Positions 1-14,167 of a DNA stretch of 64,000 nt are shown here, in pieces. Where the stretch lies: the NCBI RefSeq assembly GCF_000143415.4, contig NW_003314275.1, positions 1,685,999 through 1,749,998 on the forward strand, written 5' to 3'. Origin of the DNA: Selaginella moellendorffii. Its lineage: Eukaryota > Streptophyta > Lycopodiopsida > Selaginellales > Selaginellaceae. Position 1 is the stretch's first letter; every line of letters begins with the position of its first letter. The position numbers and the translations under genes are program-made. Below the pieces are notes generated by a model that was not told the origin of the DNA, made no database searches, and saw nothing but the letters and a program-made list of their open reading frames with translations.

Positions 1-254
1 GAAATTTGAATTCCAGATCCGTTGTTAACTTCTACATATCAATCTTTCACGTATAAATCATACTGTAAGAACAAAGCGTGATGAAAGCAAAAACAAAGAA
101 AAAGGTCCCTCTTGACTCGACTTTAGTGACGAGCCTTATCCCACTGCCCAAGATCAGATGGAATCCCCAATGGTCTACTCGTAATTTCTTTCACAGATAT
201 CATACAAAGCTACACACACTGCGAAATGATGAAAGCAAGAACAAAGAGAAGACA

Positions 255-4102
<3,848 letters not shown>

Positions 4103-4893
4103 CTTCTATATCACTGCCTCTGTGTCTCCTTCCAAAATATACTATGCTAAACAAATCCCCGATCACTGCTTTGTTGCCAACACTAAAGAAGATGAACGAC
4201 TTTCACGACTACACTCCTGTGGAGACTTTAAAAAACGTCCACAAACAAACGAAGGGAGAAGGAAAACCAACAAAAAGGCGAAGAGGAGAGAAAGAAGAAA
4301 ATGGTAGAAACTTTCTATCTGGACAGACAAGACAAAGAAGGGGATTTTTTTTCAAGCTCGAGAAAAGAATGTGCGCTGGGCTGCTTCGTCTGGGAAAAAT
4401 TCTGGCGGACTCTCTATCGGAAACAAGGAACTAAAGAAGGGCTCAAGAAGAAGGACCTGACGAGAAACACGCTGATTTTGGCAGAATAGCTGCCAGTGGA
4501 GGCTGAGACGCACTCTCTCCTACACTGTCCTAGAGATGGAGCAAGAAAAAAGAAAGAAAGAAAGCGCAGAGCTCACTGCCTAATGCTCGATCAATCGACG
4601 CTCCTACTGCTGGATGCATACCCCCACTCGACGACGATCGATTTCCCCTCAAATGCTACATCGCGTCGCCTCCCATTGCGATCGATCCCACACCCTAACC
4701 CCAGGCGCACTGACGCGGCGCCCTAATCCTATAAACCACAAGCATCTTTCTCTTTCCCCTTACTCCTTTCCGGTCGCCGGGCGGCAGGTTTCCGCCGACC
4801 GGGATTTGGTCGGCAGAAAAGCAAAGGACACACGTGGCCGGAAAGTAGGCCGACACGCCAACTCCTTGTGGACCGGAATCGAACCCCGTGCCA
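4103..4893. other. Intergenic region: XRN upstream and STN7 3' side
   Basis: No gene is visible. It lies upstream of the minus-strand XRN start and downstream of the STN7 stop. Positions 4240-4580 are strongly purine-rich on the plus strand (AAGAAG-type runs). The right end holds a hairpin (4789-4818) and a tRNA-like box B (4875-4885), listed separately. Confidence 0.6.
4789..4818. repeat. Inverted repeat, 12-nt arms with one mismatch
   Basis: The arms tttccgccgacc and ggtcggcagaaa flank a 6-7 nt loop, with an uninterrupted 7-bp core (gccgacc/ggtcggc). On the minus strand it lies about 80 nt past the STN7 stop codon, so it could form in that transcript's 3' UTR. It could equally be part of a small mobile element together with the adjacent box B. 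Confidence 0.6.
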
Positions 4894-4900
4894 CTAGAAA
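4850..4900 (-). other. tRNA-like box B (SINE-like) at the STN7 3' end
   Basis: The minus strand of 4875-4885 reads GGTTCGATTCC, an exact match to the RNA polymerase III box B consensus. The flanking bases do not form a good 5-bp T stem and no cloverleaf is found, so this is not a functional tRNA gene. A tRNA-derived SINE remnant is the simplest explanation. It begins a few nucleotides after the last conserved STN7 codon. Confidence 0.35.
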
Positions 4901-6550
4901 CTTAGAAAATATGGGTGCCGCAACGCGGCGGCGGCCGAGAGCCTCTTTCGCCGCTCACACACGAGCCTCGACGCGAGCTCCCATCCTCTCCCAGCCCCGA
5001 GCTCCAGGAGCTCCAAGTTTGGCCTCAGTCGCGTTCGCTTCCTCCATGCTTTTAGATCGAAGTTAACTTCGCTCAGCTCTTTCTTCATCACTTCCACCGC
5101 GACTGGAGTTCTCAGATTCGGCGAGGCCATCTGGAGGAAGATGATCCCGACCGAGTACATGTCGAAGAGATCTGGACTGTTTAGCTGCAAGAAGAAGAAG
5201 AACGAAGAACACCGCCATGAAAACGTACAAAGAAAAAGTTCTCGACTTACTTGCCAGAGGATCGGAGAGAGCAGTGCGGCGATTGGAGCTGGCGGAGGCC
5301 GAGGAGTTTCCTCCGGCATCACGAACAGCTCCGGTGGGCAGTAGTCGGGATCCAGCATGCCTCGCTCGGGCACGTAGTTTTTTCCCACGCGGAGATCGGT
5401 GGCAGCACCGAAGTCTATGAACTTGAGCTTGGCCTTGTTGGTCACCACCAGATTCGCAGGCTTGACGTCGCGGTGGACGATCCCAGTAGCGTGCATTTTC
5501 TTGAGCGCTACGAGGATCTCTCGCAGTATTTTCCTGATCGTCAACGCCTTGCGTTTGAGTGGATCTTTCTCCCTCGAGCGACCGAGCAAAGGCTCTGCTA
5601 GATTCTCTGGAAACCTCCTGTCCTTCATGAAGTCCGCGAGTGTTGAATCTCCCTAGAAAAGATCAACGCTCCTCAGCAAGAACCACAAAAAAAAAGGAGA
5701 AAAAAGACACAAAGCTCACCTCGTACTTCCAGACGAGCCATTTACCACCCTCGACAAATTGTCCTCGAGTAGAATCGGCCACAAAGCTCCCGAGAAAATC
5801 CGCGCACACATCCGGGGCAGCGCGAGCCATGCGGTAGTTAAACCATTCCTCCATCTCGCCGCTCTCGAGCGCTCCCTCGACGTCCATCTTCACCTGGCAA
5901 ACTACGAGAAAAGCTTGTAACCAAAGCTCCAAGAGAAGTGAAACGCTCACCTTCTTGAGTGTGACTTTCTGGAACTTCTTGTATCCCTGGTACTCCTCGA
6001 GCCGCCGCGAGCGCTTTCCAATCCCTTGCTCTTGCTGGAAATCCTTGGGAAGAATCGCTCCAGCGTAAACTGTGCCAAACGATCCCTCTCCCAGCTTCTG
6101 ACCCACGACGAAATCGCTTCTCTTGAGACCGCGCCGGCCCAAAGCTCGATCCAGCACGGCCTGGACTGGAGCTAGGAAGTACGCATCCACAGCACCAAGA
6201 AAAACTCCCGGCTTGGCAGTGAGGTAAATCCATCCCAGCAGAGATCCCCCCAAAACCCCCACCTGCGAGGTATCGGGGAGCCTGGAAAACGAATCCAAGA
6301 GCTCGAGTCCTTGCTGCTTGGCGGAATCATCCTCCAGAACCACATTCTTGATCGCGTCTGTCAATACCTCCGCGATTCCAACGCTGCAAATCGCCACATT
6401 CCTGCGCGACGATCGCCCCAGGCCAAAGGATTTGCCCAGCGCCTTGAATCCAAACCCTAGGCTCCCATGGCCGGCGCGGCCAAGAAAGACGCTCCTGGAG
6501 CCAATGCTCGTGGAGACGAGCGCCGAGGAGCTGAAATTCCTGTCCGCCAT
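4894..6550 (-). CDS. STN7: Thylakoid serine/threonine kinase STN7 (state transitions)
   Basis: STN7 phosphorylates LHCII antenna proteins when plastoquinone is reduced, moving antenna between photosystems. About 95 residues of basic, Ser-rich leader from the ATG at 6550 fit a transit peptide. A membrane-anchor region follows with AKPGVFLGAVDAYFLAPV, shared with STN7, then the glycine loop KLGEGSFGTVYAG, catalytic loop IVHRDVKPANLV, FIDFGAATDL (DFG), and LNSPDLFDMYSVGIIFLQMA. Four exons: 6550-5951, about 5894-5720, about 5654-5252 and about 5185-4894, with introns of roughly 57-68 nt. The reading frame stops at TAG 4894-4896 right after RHPYFLSF, so the C-terminal tail present in angiosperm STN7 is missing; see findings. 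A frameshifted paralogue lies at 20495-21818. Confidence 0.93.
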
Positions 6551-7960
6551 CGCTGGGATCTTTCACATACCTGGGGGTGTCCTTGCGCGAGAGATTCGCA
6601 GCTAAGATAAGATGAATACTTGTTTGTGGTGGGCAGTGAATCTTGTGGTTTATTTCGAAGCGGTCTAAATGATTCTCCAATCCAACGGTAACACTTCATT
6701 AGGGTTCTTGGAGCCCTAGGATTTGAAAAGGCGCGGGACCGCAGCTACTTCTTACTCAAAGCCAAGAAGAAAAAAGATAACGCTATCGCATTCCATATGT
6801 TTGTCTCGCTTTTCTTTCTTTTTCTGTTTTGCGGACATGTTGTTTCAGTTTTTTTTTTTTTTCCAGCTTGAGTTGCTGCAGGAGCTGGTGTACGAGTGAC
6901 ATCAAATGCGAGGTTCGCTCGATGGGAAAACCAATTTTCAAACTCCACTATTTTCTAGGGATCTTGATGCTTATATCCAAGTCTTGTCTCGATTGACAAA
7001 ACAGATTGGGCATATGTGAGGGAAGCAAGTGTTCTTGAGAGGCACCCAGCTCCAAACTCCGATGGTCACAAGAACCAAATATTCAAGGAGCATAGATCAT
7101 CCTAATGCGATGCGATGCAGGGGGAATTCGGAAAGAACAGGGGACCTGTCGCTGTGCCAATGATCATCAATGCCGAAGAATCCTTGCATCAAACTTGAAG
7201 ATCATGAACGCTATCGGTTTTCAACTCTTCTCCGGATGAAGGGTTCGAAAGTTTCCAAGTTTCACGCAAAAGATTCAGATTCTTGTTCGTTTGCCTCTCT
7301 TTCTCTTCTTGAATATTTTTTATTTCCTTAAACGATTTTTTCATCTTGAGTTGTGCAGGAAGGAGCTCGTCTATGAGTGACATCAAATGCGAGGTTCGGA
7401 AAGCCATCTTCAAACTCATCACTCTTATCTGATAAAGCCAGCTGGACATATGCAAAGGAAGCATGGCCTTGGACACCCCCGAATCAGCTATCGGTTTCAA
7501 CTCTTTTTCCAGACGAGAGCATATACTTGTTTTCCATGCCGCATGTACAACGGTATGCTCGAAAGCTGGTCGGGAATTCTGGGCACTTCCAACTTGTTCT
7601 TGTTTGGCTTGTGTAGGCGTAAGAGACCAGGAAAATTCGCGTATCATATCTTATGAAGGACCAGAGCTCTCCTGTCTGTAAACGTTGGAGATTTGGTGAT
7701 CTTAGCTCACAAGTCATGAAAGAAGGAGATGAAAATGATAGACGTTATTTCGTGGATTTTCTACCAAAGAATTGATATCCAGGAATAACAAATTGTGTTT
7801 CCGCAACACAAGATCTTCTTTCACGAGTAGCAAAGTTTTAAGCTTGTCACCCGGAAGATGAACCGACACCTCATTGTCTCTCCAACCTATGTGTCGCCCA
7901 CCAGCAATTCTCCGTCCCTGTTCGACTACTGTAAACATTGCACATTGTCCATTCTCTCTC
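6551..7960. other. STN7 upstream region with an unidentified repeated segment
   Basis: 6551-6750 is the STN7 upstream side. From about 6850 a motif beginning cttgagttgctgcaggagct recurs: it occurs near 6867-6920 and again near 7346-7400, each followed by a stretch reading gtgacatcaaatgcgaggtt. The segment 7340-7830 carries open frames of 70-150 codons that match nothing I recognise. It is repeated in diverged form at about 22400-22870 and 23440-23720. It may be a mobile element or a relic gene. Confidence 0.5.
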
Positions 7961-7969
7961 TTCTCCACT

Positions 7970-8262
7970 TAGCAATTATGATAGAACTAATTCAACAATT
8001 AAACTCAATTAGATACCCATTTAAATGATGCAAACTACTTTAGGAACTATGATAGAACTACTTTGACCACTGAATTAAATTAGATACCAATGAAAAAAAT
8101 ACATACTACTTAGCAACTATGATAGAACCATTTCAACTATAGAATTCTATCAAATTCATAAAGTGCATATTACTTATTAACCATTATAAAACCACTTTGA
8201 CCATAGAATTCAATGCATAATTATCTAAATTTCCAATGCATAAAGTGCAGCCTACTTAAAAC
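7970..8262. repeat. AT-rich tandem repeat, about 70-bp unit, at least four copies
   Basis: Units begin near 7973, 8044, 8112 and 8178, each with a form of aactatgatagaaccactttgacc followed by gaattaaattagata-like sequence. Unit length is about 66-71 bp. Later units are progressively diverged. No coding potential. Confidence 0.7.
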
Positions 8263-9129
8263 TAACTATTGATGTAGACTACTAAATACATGGAAATTAG
8301 ATAAAGACTTAGAATCTAACTAAGTTATACTTGACAAAAAATTGGTCACTAATTACTTTTCTTGCTAATGAACTCTTGCAATAGAGATATTATTGTAATA
8401 GATATGGCAATCAATTTGTTATTGGCAGTTAAAACCTACCCTAGGGGGAGGTACATGTCTTTTTAGGTAAAACTATGAAAAAGACTTCTGTAAAAAGCAC
8501 ATATATGAATAGTTTGAGAAAGACTTAAATCTTGCTAGATTGGAAAGGGATCTATCTAATAAAGAGTGTTATCGAGGTTGAAAAGATTCTTCAAGAGCTT
8601 CTCCCATAACAAAAGAACTTGACAATATGGGGGATTTCACATATGAATGGGAATTAAGATATAGAATTGGATGCAAGGTGATAAGAGCTACTCTAGCCTG
8701 TATTTGTCCAAAGCCAATTCCTTGCATGCATTGCAATATGGAGTCATTTATGGAACTCTAGTGGATTGATAATAAATGTGTTTTACTATATAAACTGAAT
8801 TCTTGATATAGTTTTGTTTTGCAGCTTATTGCAAACTAGAGCCTTGGGGGCATCTACTTACATAGAATTATTAATGCTAGTATACGTTTGAAGAGCATAT
8901 AAAAAATTGTTGCATATGTTGTTTTGTTTGTTTATGTAGGGACACACTATGTCAGAAGTAGGGTTGCCAGTGAACATTCTGAACAACAAACTTGAATCAT
9001 GTCGAACGTGTTCATAATTTTCTTCAAATGCAAATAAAAACCTAAAGAAACAAAGTAATTTCAACATAACACACAAAACACATTCCACACTAAGCTCAAA
9101 CCACAATCCACTCACACACCACTCAATCT
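8263..9129. other. AT-rich region, no gene seen
   Basis: High A+T with stops in all frames. An 85-codon frame on the minus strand (8858-9115) has no recognisable motif. Confidence 0.5.
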
Positions 9130-10095
9130 TTATCCTCTATCACCTCTTCATCATGGTCCTCTTCTTCTTTTTCCTCCTCATCTTCTCCTTCCTCTTCTTC
9201 CTCTTTTCATTGTTATCCTCTTTAAGAAGGGGTTTTTCTTCATTTATGTGGTGCTGAATGTCTAAGATCCTTTGCCATTCAGGCTCAATACTTAACTTGT
9301 CTAAGTCAATTTCTAACATTTTCATCCCATCTTTCTCCAAGTGATCTAAAAGATTTGTATTTGCCTTGATATGCATAAGCCTCTTTAGATTGGCAAAAAG
9401 GAGAGGATTTCTTGCCTTGGATTGAATTGAGTTTTAAATACTCCAATTCCTCTCATATAGAGAGGCACACATACATTAGCTAAGCACATGTAGTGTTACT
9501 TTTTTGAGTTCAAGCACACTAATTAATAGGGTATTTTCTTTTGTCATGGCTTCATGCAAGAGGCTTTGCCATAAGTCTCCCTTCTTGGCCTCTAAATATG
9601 TTAAACTGCTCATCAAGTTTGCTTTCTAACTCAAGATCTCCTTTAGTGTACAAAGTCATGTACTCTTGCCGCCATGTGACGCTGGCCCTTGCCAAGCAGT
9701 CATGCCACCCCCGAGGCTTGCCTCCCTTGGAAGCCTAGAGGAGAAAAGTCAAATTCAAGGCATATGCTGCACCATATAAAATACTATGCATCATATACCA
9801 TCGACCTTCACCTTTAATCTCTTTATTAATAATGAAGTTCATGATTATATTCACTTTTGCAGCAATCTCCTTTTCTTTACTACCTCCACCAAATCCTTCT
9901 ATCATTCTTTCAATTGCTTAAAAAATCAAGCCAAAAGTAACTCCCTCCTTGTTTGCTAGACATAGCACATTTAAGATTGGAGCTATTATAGTTAAAAGCT
10001 CTTGATATTCAGTCCAAAAGTCCCTAATAGAATCAACATAGAAATTCACTATCTTTATTATGTGATGACCACTTTGAAGCTTCCCACTCTTGACT
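9130..10095 (-). pseudogene. Decayed hAT-type (DUF659-like) transposase, C-terminal part
   Basis: Conceptual translation of the minus strand from about 10090 downward gives IVNFYVDSIRDFWTEYQELL, then IIAPILNVLCLANKEG, an in-frame stop at the position of the usual Tyr-Glu-Ala, AIERMIEGFGGGSKEKEIAA, then GRWYMMHSILYGAAYALNLTF. The order matches the DUF659/hAT transposases: a domain about forming near-complete columns of Phe-Trp, Leu-Arg-Leu, then a His-rich segment before the dimerisation domain. The end (9140-9376) is an acidic/Lys-rich tail. Several stops and frame changes show it is dead. Family assignment is by eye. Confidence 0.55.
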
Positions 10096-10104
10096 TACAA
10101 CCAT

Positions 10105-10290
10105 AAGTATCTGTGAGACACAAATCCCTATGCCTTAAAGTGGAGCCAAAAAGGTGCCACATAATAGTGGTCAAAACAAAAGTCTAACGAGCATAACTGT
10201 GAGACACAAAATCCCTAGGCCCCCAAAGTGGAGCTGAAAAGGGTGCCACGTGGTAGTGGCCGAAGCGAAAGCCAAACGAGCATAACATGT
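10105..10290. repeat. Direct tandem duplication, about 90-bp unit
   Basis: Two adjacent copies start with gtgagacacaaa.tccctatgcc-like sequence (about 10111 and 10198). Both run through aaagtggagc, ggtgccac and agtggtc to acgagcataac. The second copy is more GC-rich than the first. Confidence 0.65.
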
Positions 10291-11565
10291 TTGGACTAAA
10301 AGCTCCGACTTGGAAGGTCGAGAGCGGGAGTGGAACTCCCAACAAAGTGCTCGAGGAGCAAGCACAAGGCAACCAATAAGCAAGGCTCCAAAAAGAACCA
10401 AAACATGACACGTGGAAGTGTCTGAGATGGAGTCTAAGGCGGACCCGAGTTGGAGTTTGAGATGGACCCGAAGTGGAGTTCGAAGTGGAGTCCGAGATGG
10501 ACCTGAAGTGGAGTCTGAAGTGGAGTCCGAGATGGACCCGAAGTGGAGTCCGAAGTGGAGTCTGAGATGGAGTCTGATATGGAGTCCGAGATGGACCCGA
10601 AGTGGAGTCTGATATGGAGTCCGAGATGGAGTCCGAGATGTACCCGAAGTGGAGTCCGATATGGAGTCCGATATGGAGTCCGAGATGGAGTCCGAGATGG
10701 ACCCGAAGTGGAGTCCGATATGGAGTCCGAGATGGAGTCCGAGATGGACCCGAAGTGGAGTCCGAGATGGAGTCCGAGATGGACCCGAGATGGAGTCCGA
10801 GATGGAGTCTGAGATGGAACCGAGACCGGGACCGAGACCAAGACCGAGACCGAGTCCGAGTCCGAATCCGGGACCGAGACTGAGTCTGAGTCCGAGTCCG
10901 AGTCCGAGTCTGAGTCCGAATACTAATACAGACAGTTGGGTGAAAGCCCAAAGCGATCGTCCCCCAGGGGGGGGGGGGGGGCTGCGGGGGGTTCCAAAAG
11001 TATAGCAGGGAGAGTGTGGGGGTTGGAGCCCAATGGAGCCAGTTTGGCCAGGAAAGGCCAGTTTGGCCCAAGAAGGCCAGACCCAGTGTTGGGTGATGAG
11101 CTGACCACTGGGAAGTCTAAGACTAGAGTGAACACAGACCGACAAGCGGGGTAGTTTGGTGAAGTGTTCAAGAGCCGGCTCTAGTTCCCCTGGGAGATCG
11201 ACTGGCCGATGCTCCCAGTCCAAGTGTGGGTGGCACTACCTACTTGGATACTAGGCGTGGCTCAACGGAACCTCGCTCTAAGCCCATGGCTAGAGCACCC
11301 AAGGGCGGAAGGCGGGGAGAGTACCCAGGTGGCTCGCGTAAGGCCACGGTGTTCCGAAATGTTGTCCCAAAGGCCCAGACTGTGGAAAGGAAGAGGAGCA
11401 GTCCTCTGGGGTAGTGACCAAGGACACAGTCGTGTGGTGAGGAAGTCCCAGAGGACCGTGGGACTTAGTGGTCGGGCCTGTGGGCCTCGATCCAGTGGCA
11501 GTGTTGGCGAACACGGCCATGGACGAAAAGGGACTTAGTGGGGACTGGAACGGAGATATTGGGGA
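10290..11565. mobile_element. Repeat unit copy A: leader, minisatellite and GC-rich tail
   Basis: This unit recurs at 11935-13050 in the same orientation and with the same internal order: a leader (aagtcgagagtaggaatggaa-like), a 12-bp minisatellite, a gtgaaagcccaaagcgatc-like block, a G-rich run (about 10967-10981), and a tail with gtggcactacctacttggat and ccaaggacacagtcgtgtgg. Several frames are open for more than 100 codons only because the repeat lacks stops. It looks like a non-autonomous retroelement or a satellite-like unit. No protein was recognised. Confidence 0.5.
10425..10920. repeat. 12-bp minisatellite, consensus atggagtccgag, about 40 units
   Basis: Units of 12 bp, with interspersed 12-mers atggacccgaag, run from about 10425 to 10815. 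They then shift to a 6-bp derivative (gagtcc/gagacc) until about 10920. The period is a multiple of three, so all forward frames give Glu/Ser/Met/Trp repeats and the reverse frames Ser/Asp/Thr repeats. Confidence 0.9.
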
Positions 11566-11934
11566 AGGCTAATCCTTATGTCGGTGGGCATCCTAAGGAT
11601 GCTAAGGAGTGGATCTGGGATGATCACTCATGGATGGATGGCCCAGTCTTTGAGTGACGGGATTGGGATGCAGGTGGTGTCAGACCATCGTTGTGACCAA
11701 GGTGAATGGGCATGGCCTTAGCATAACAGGCTGATATGTTGGTGGTACCTTGGGGTGGGATCAGACATGTGGAGCACTTGGACCAAGTGCACGAAGTTGA
11801 GTGGCGGGGATGCCATTCTCGGGGCTAGTAAGCCCAAGTCCAAAATAGGACTTACGGAGGTTGTGAGTGAGACTCCTCCAAGTGGTCGGAGCGGTTAAGT
11901 GACTAAAGTAAAATGGAAAATTTAGTTGCTTACA

Positions 11935-13050
11935 ATAACATATTTGGACCAAAAATTTCGACTCGGAAGTCGAGAGTAGGAATGGAACTCCTAAAGAAGT
12001 GCTCGAGGAATGAGTACAAAACAATCAATGAATAAGTCTTTAGAAAAAGACACAAGAAGGACTGACACATGGCAAGTGTTGTGACATGGGGAAGTGTTAG
12101 GACTAACTCCAAAATGGAGTCCGAGAAGGAGTTTGAGATGGAGTTTAAGAAGGAGTTTTAGATGGAGTTTGAGAAGGTGTTTGAGATGGAGTTTGAGATG
12201 GGGTCTAAGAAGGAGTCCAAGATAGAGTTCAAGATGGAGTTTGAAATGGAGTTCAAGATGAAGTCTGAGATGGCATTCAAGATAAGGACCAAGACCAAGA
12301 CTGAAACCGAGTCTAAATTTGAGTTTGAGTCTGAGGGCAAAAGCCTAAAGCAATCATCTCCTAGACCCTGGGGGGTTTAGTGAGCTCTAAAAGGATAATA
12401 AGGGGGAGGACTTCAATGGAACTAATTTGGCTAGAAAAGGCTAGTGTGACCATAAAAGGCTGTACCTACATGGTGGGTGAGGATATAATTATTGAGGAGT
12501 CTAAAGCTAAAGTGAATATAAATAGATAAGTAGGGCAACTTAGTAAAGTGTTCAAGAGTTGGCTTTAACTCTCTCGAGAAGTACTAGAGTGAATATAGAC
12601 CAACAAGCGGGGTAGCTTGGTGAAGTGTTCAAGAGCTGGCTCTAGTTCCCCTGGGAGATCGAATGATCGATGCTTCCAGTCCAAGTATGGGTGGCACTAC
12701 CTATTTGGATACCTGGCATGGCTCAATGGAACCTTGCTTTAAGCTTGTGGCTAGAGCACCCAAAGGTGGAAGGCGGGGAAAGTACCCACAAGGCTCGTGT
12801 AGGGCCATAGTGTTCTGAAATGTTGTCCCAAAGTCCTGGATGGTGGTAAGGAAGAAAAATAACCCTTTAGTGTAGTGACCAAGGATATGGTCATGTGGTG
12901 AGGAAGTCCTAGAAGACAATGGGACTTAGTGGTCGGGTCTGTGGGTCTTGTCCCAGTGGCAATGTTAGCGAACACAGCTAGGGACAATAAAGGGACTTGG
13001 TGGGGATTGTAAAAGGGATATTGGGGAAGGGTATTCCCAAGCAACACTAT
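11935..13050. mobile_element. Repeat unit copy B (diverged copy of 10290-11565)
   Basis: It has the same block order as copy A but is richer in A/T, as expected after C-to-T decay at methylated sites: its minisatellite consensus (about 12110-12345) is atggagtttgag instead of atggagtccgag. The tail 12600-13050 matches 11150-11560 closely (gtggcactacctatttggat, gaccaaggatatggtcatgt). The 370 bp between the copies (11566-11934) is related GC-rich sequence without a gene. Confidence 0.55.
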
Positions 13051-13065
13051 GAGCAATGCCTATGT

Positions 13066-13085
13066 CACTACTACAAAAGTTTATG
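13066..13085 (+). repeat. Possible CACTA-type terminal sequence
   Basis: The sequence reads cactactacaaaagtttatg, like the ends of En/Spm (CACTA) transposons. No partner inverted end or transposase was found, so it may be chance or a solo end. Confidence 0.25.
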
Positions 13086-13089
13086 TGAG

Positions 13090-14100
13090 TATCAAGTGTC
13101 AACTCGATTCGACAAAATGCGACATAAATATCACACTCTACCAATAGAGACTTACAACACCCAACACCACTAACTTTTGTTCACAACACGAACAAGCTCA
13201 TGCTACTCTCTTTTTCGACCAATCTCAAAACTAATCCAACACCAAATTATTCAAGGAGCAATAGCAAGGTTTCCTGGAAAAGAATTGAGCATTGCAACTC
13301 AAGTCTTCAATAGCAAGTCTAGACAAAATGGTTTAGCGCTTCATCGCTAACCATTCCACAACTTACCACTTGCAAAACCATCATTTCCAACATGCATCAA
13401 GATAGGGACTCTTGATTGCATGATGTGAACACGAGCAATGAGTTAGCACCTCGTTACGAATCATCTCTCCAAGAAGAAAAAATGATTTACGTATTTGATC
13501 CTTCATCCCTGACGACTCTTTTTTCGGTCTTATCTTTTGACCAAACCTCAAACTTGCTTTCGCACTGCCTTCAGTCCAATCCAAGAAAAGTTTATAAGAG
13601 AGCATGGCAATGAGTACTTGAATCAATAGACTCATCCCTATAGTCTTGATTGATCCATTAGTAATCATGCCTAGGAAGGATCCACTAGTGTTGTGCTAAA
13701 GAGCTACAAACCAGCCTATTTGTCACTTACAGCAAACCCAGGGAAGGTTTACTTTTACCCATGGTACATGGAACAACTCACGGAACCATTAGAACAACTT
13801 ATGGAACCACCAATAAGCTAACATTAATCCTGCTAACTCAAAGTGTAACCTTGAGTTGGTAACACGCCTCACTCATAAGCCCAAGTGCAAACTCGTGCAA
13901 ACGGAACAACTCAATCCCTCTTATGAGCCCAAGAGCAAGCTCACATTATTATGGAACAAAAAGGTAATTAAATCCATACCCAAGGAACATTTGCGAAGCC
14001 TTTGCACCCTAACGTGTACCCACTCGGATCATTGTTTTCATCTCTGCATATGCAACGAGACTAGTTGCCCAATCCCATTGAATAGTACTCACTGAGATGT
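13090..14100. other. Gene-poor region, probable internal part of a decayed LTR element
   Basis: No recognisable protein. A 95-codon minus-strand frame (13381-13668) has no family motif. If the primer-binding site at 14105-14116 is genuine, this would be the internal region of a minus-strand element. Confidence 0.35.
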
Positions 14101-14104
14101 ATCC

Positions 14105-14116
14105 TCTGATACCAAA
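14105..14116 (-). mobile_element. LTR-retrotransposon primer-binding site (initiator tRNA-Met type)
   Basis: On the minus strand 14105-14116 reads TGGTATCAGAGG, matching the first 11 bases of the initiator-Met PBS common in plant copia elements. The bases just upstream (minus sense) are CTATATT, similar to the usual LTR-PBS spacing. The probable LTR is therefore to the right (14117 onward). A perfect 10-bp palindrome arm pair, tatcctatgg/ccataggata, lies at 14141-14167 inside it. The outer LTR edge could not be located. Confidence 0.45.
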
Positions 14117-14167
14117 TATAGCGCACGTGGTTTTGACCTTTATCCTATGGTGATTTACCATAGGATA

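Noticed and set aside
4850-4900. Functional tRNA gene
   Set aside because: Box B is present but there is no cloverleaf, no acceptor stem and a poor T stem.
10425-10920. CRISPR-like array
   Set aside because: Short units without unique spacers, in a plant genome; it is a minisatellite.
10171-11223. Open frame of 350 codons on the minus strand with Ser/Asp/Thr repeats
   Set aside because: It is the translation of the 12-bp minisatellite; all frames are open there because the period is a multiple of three.
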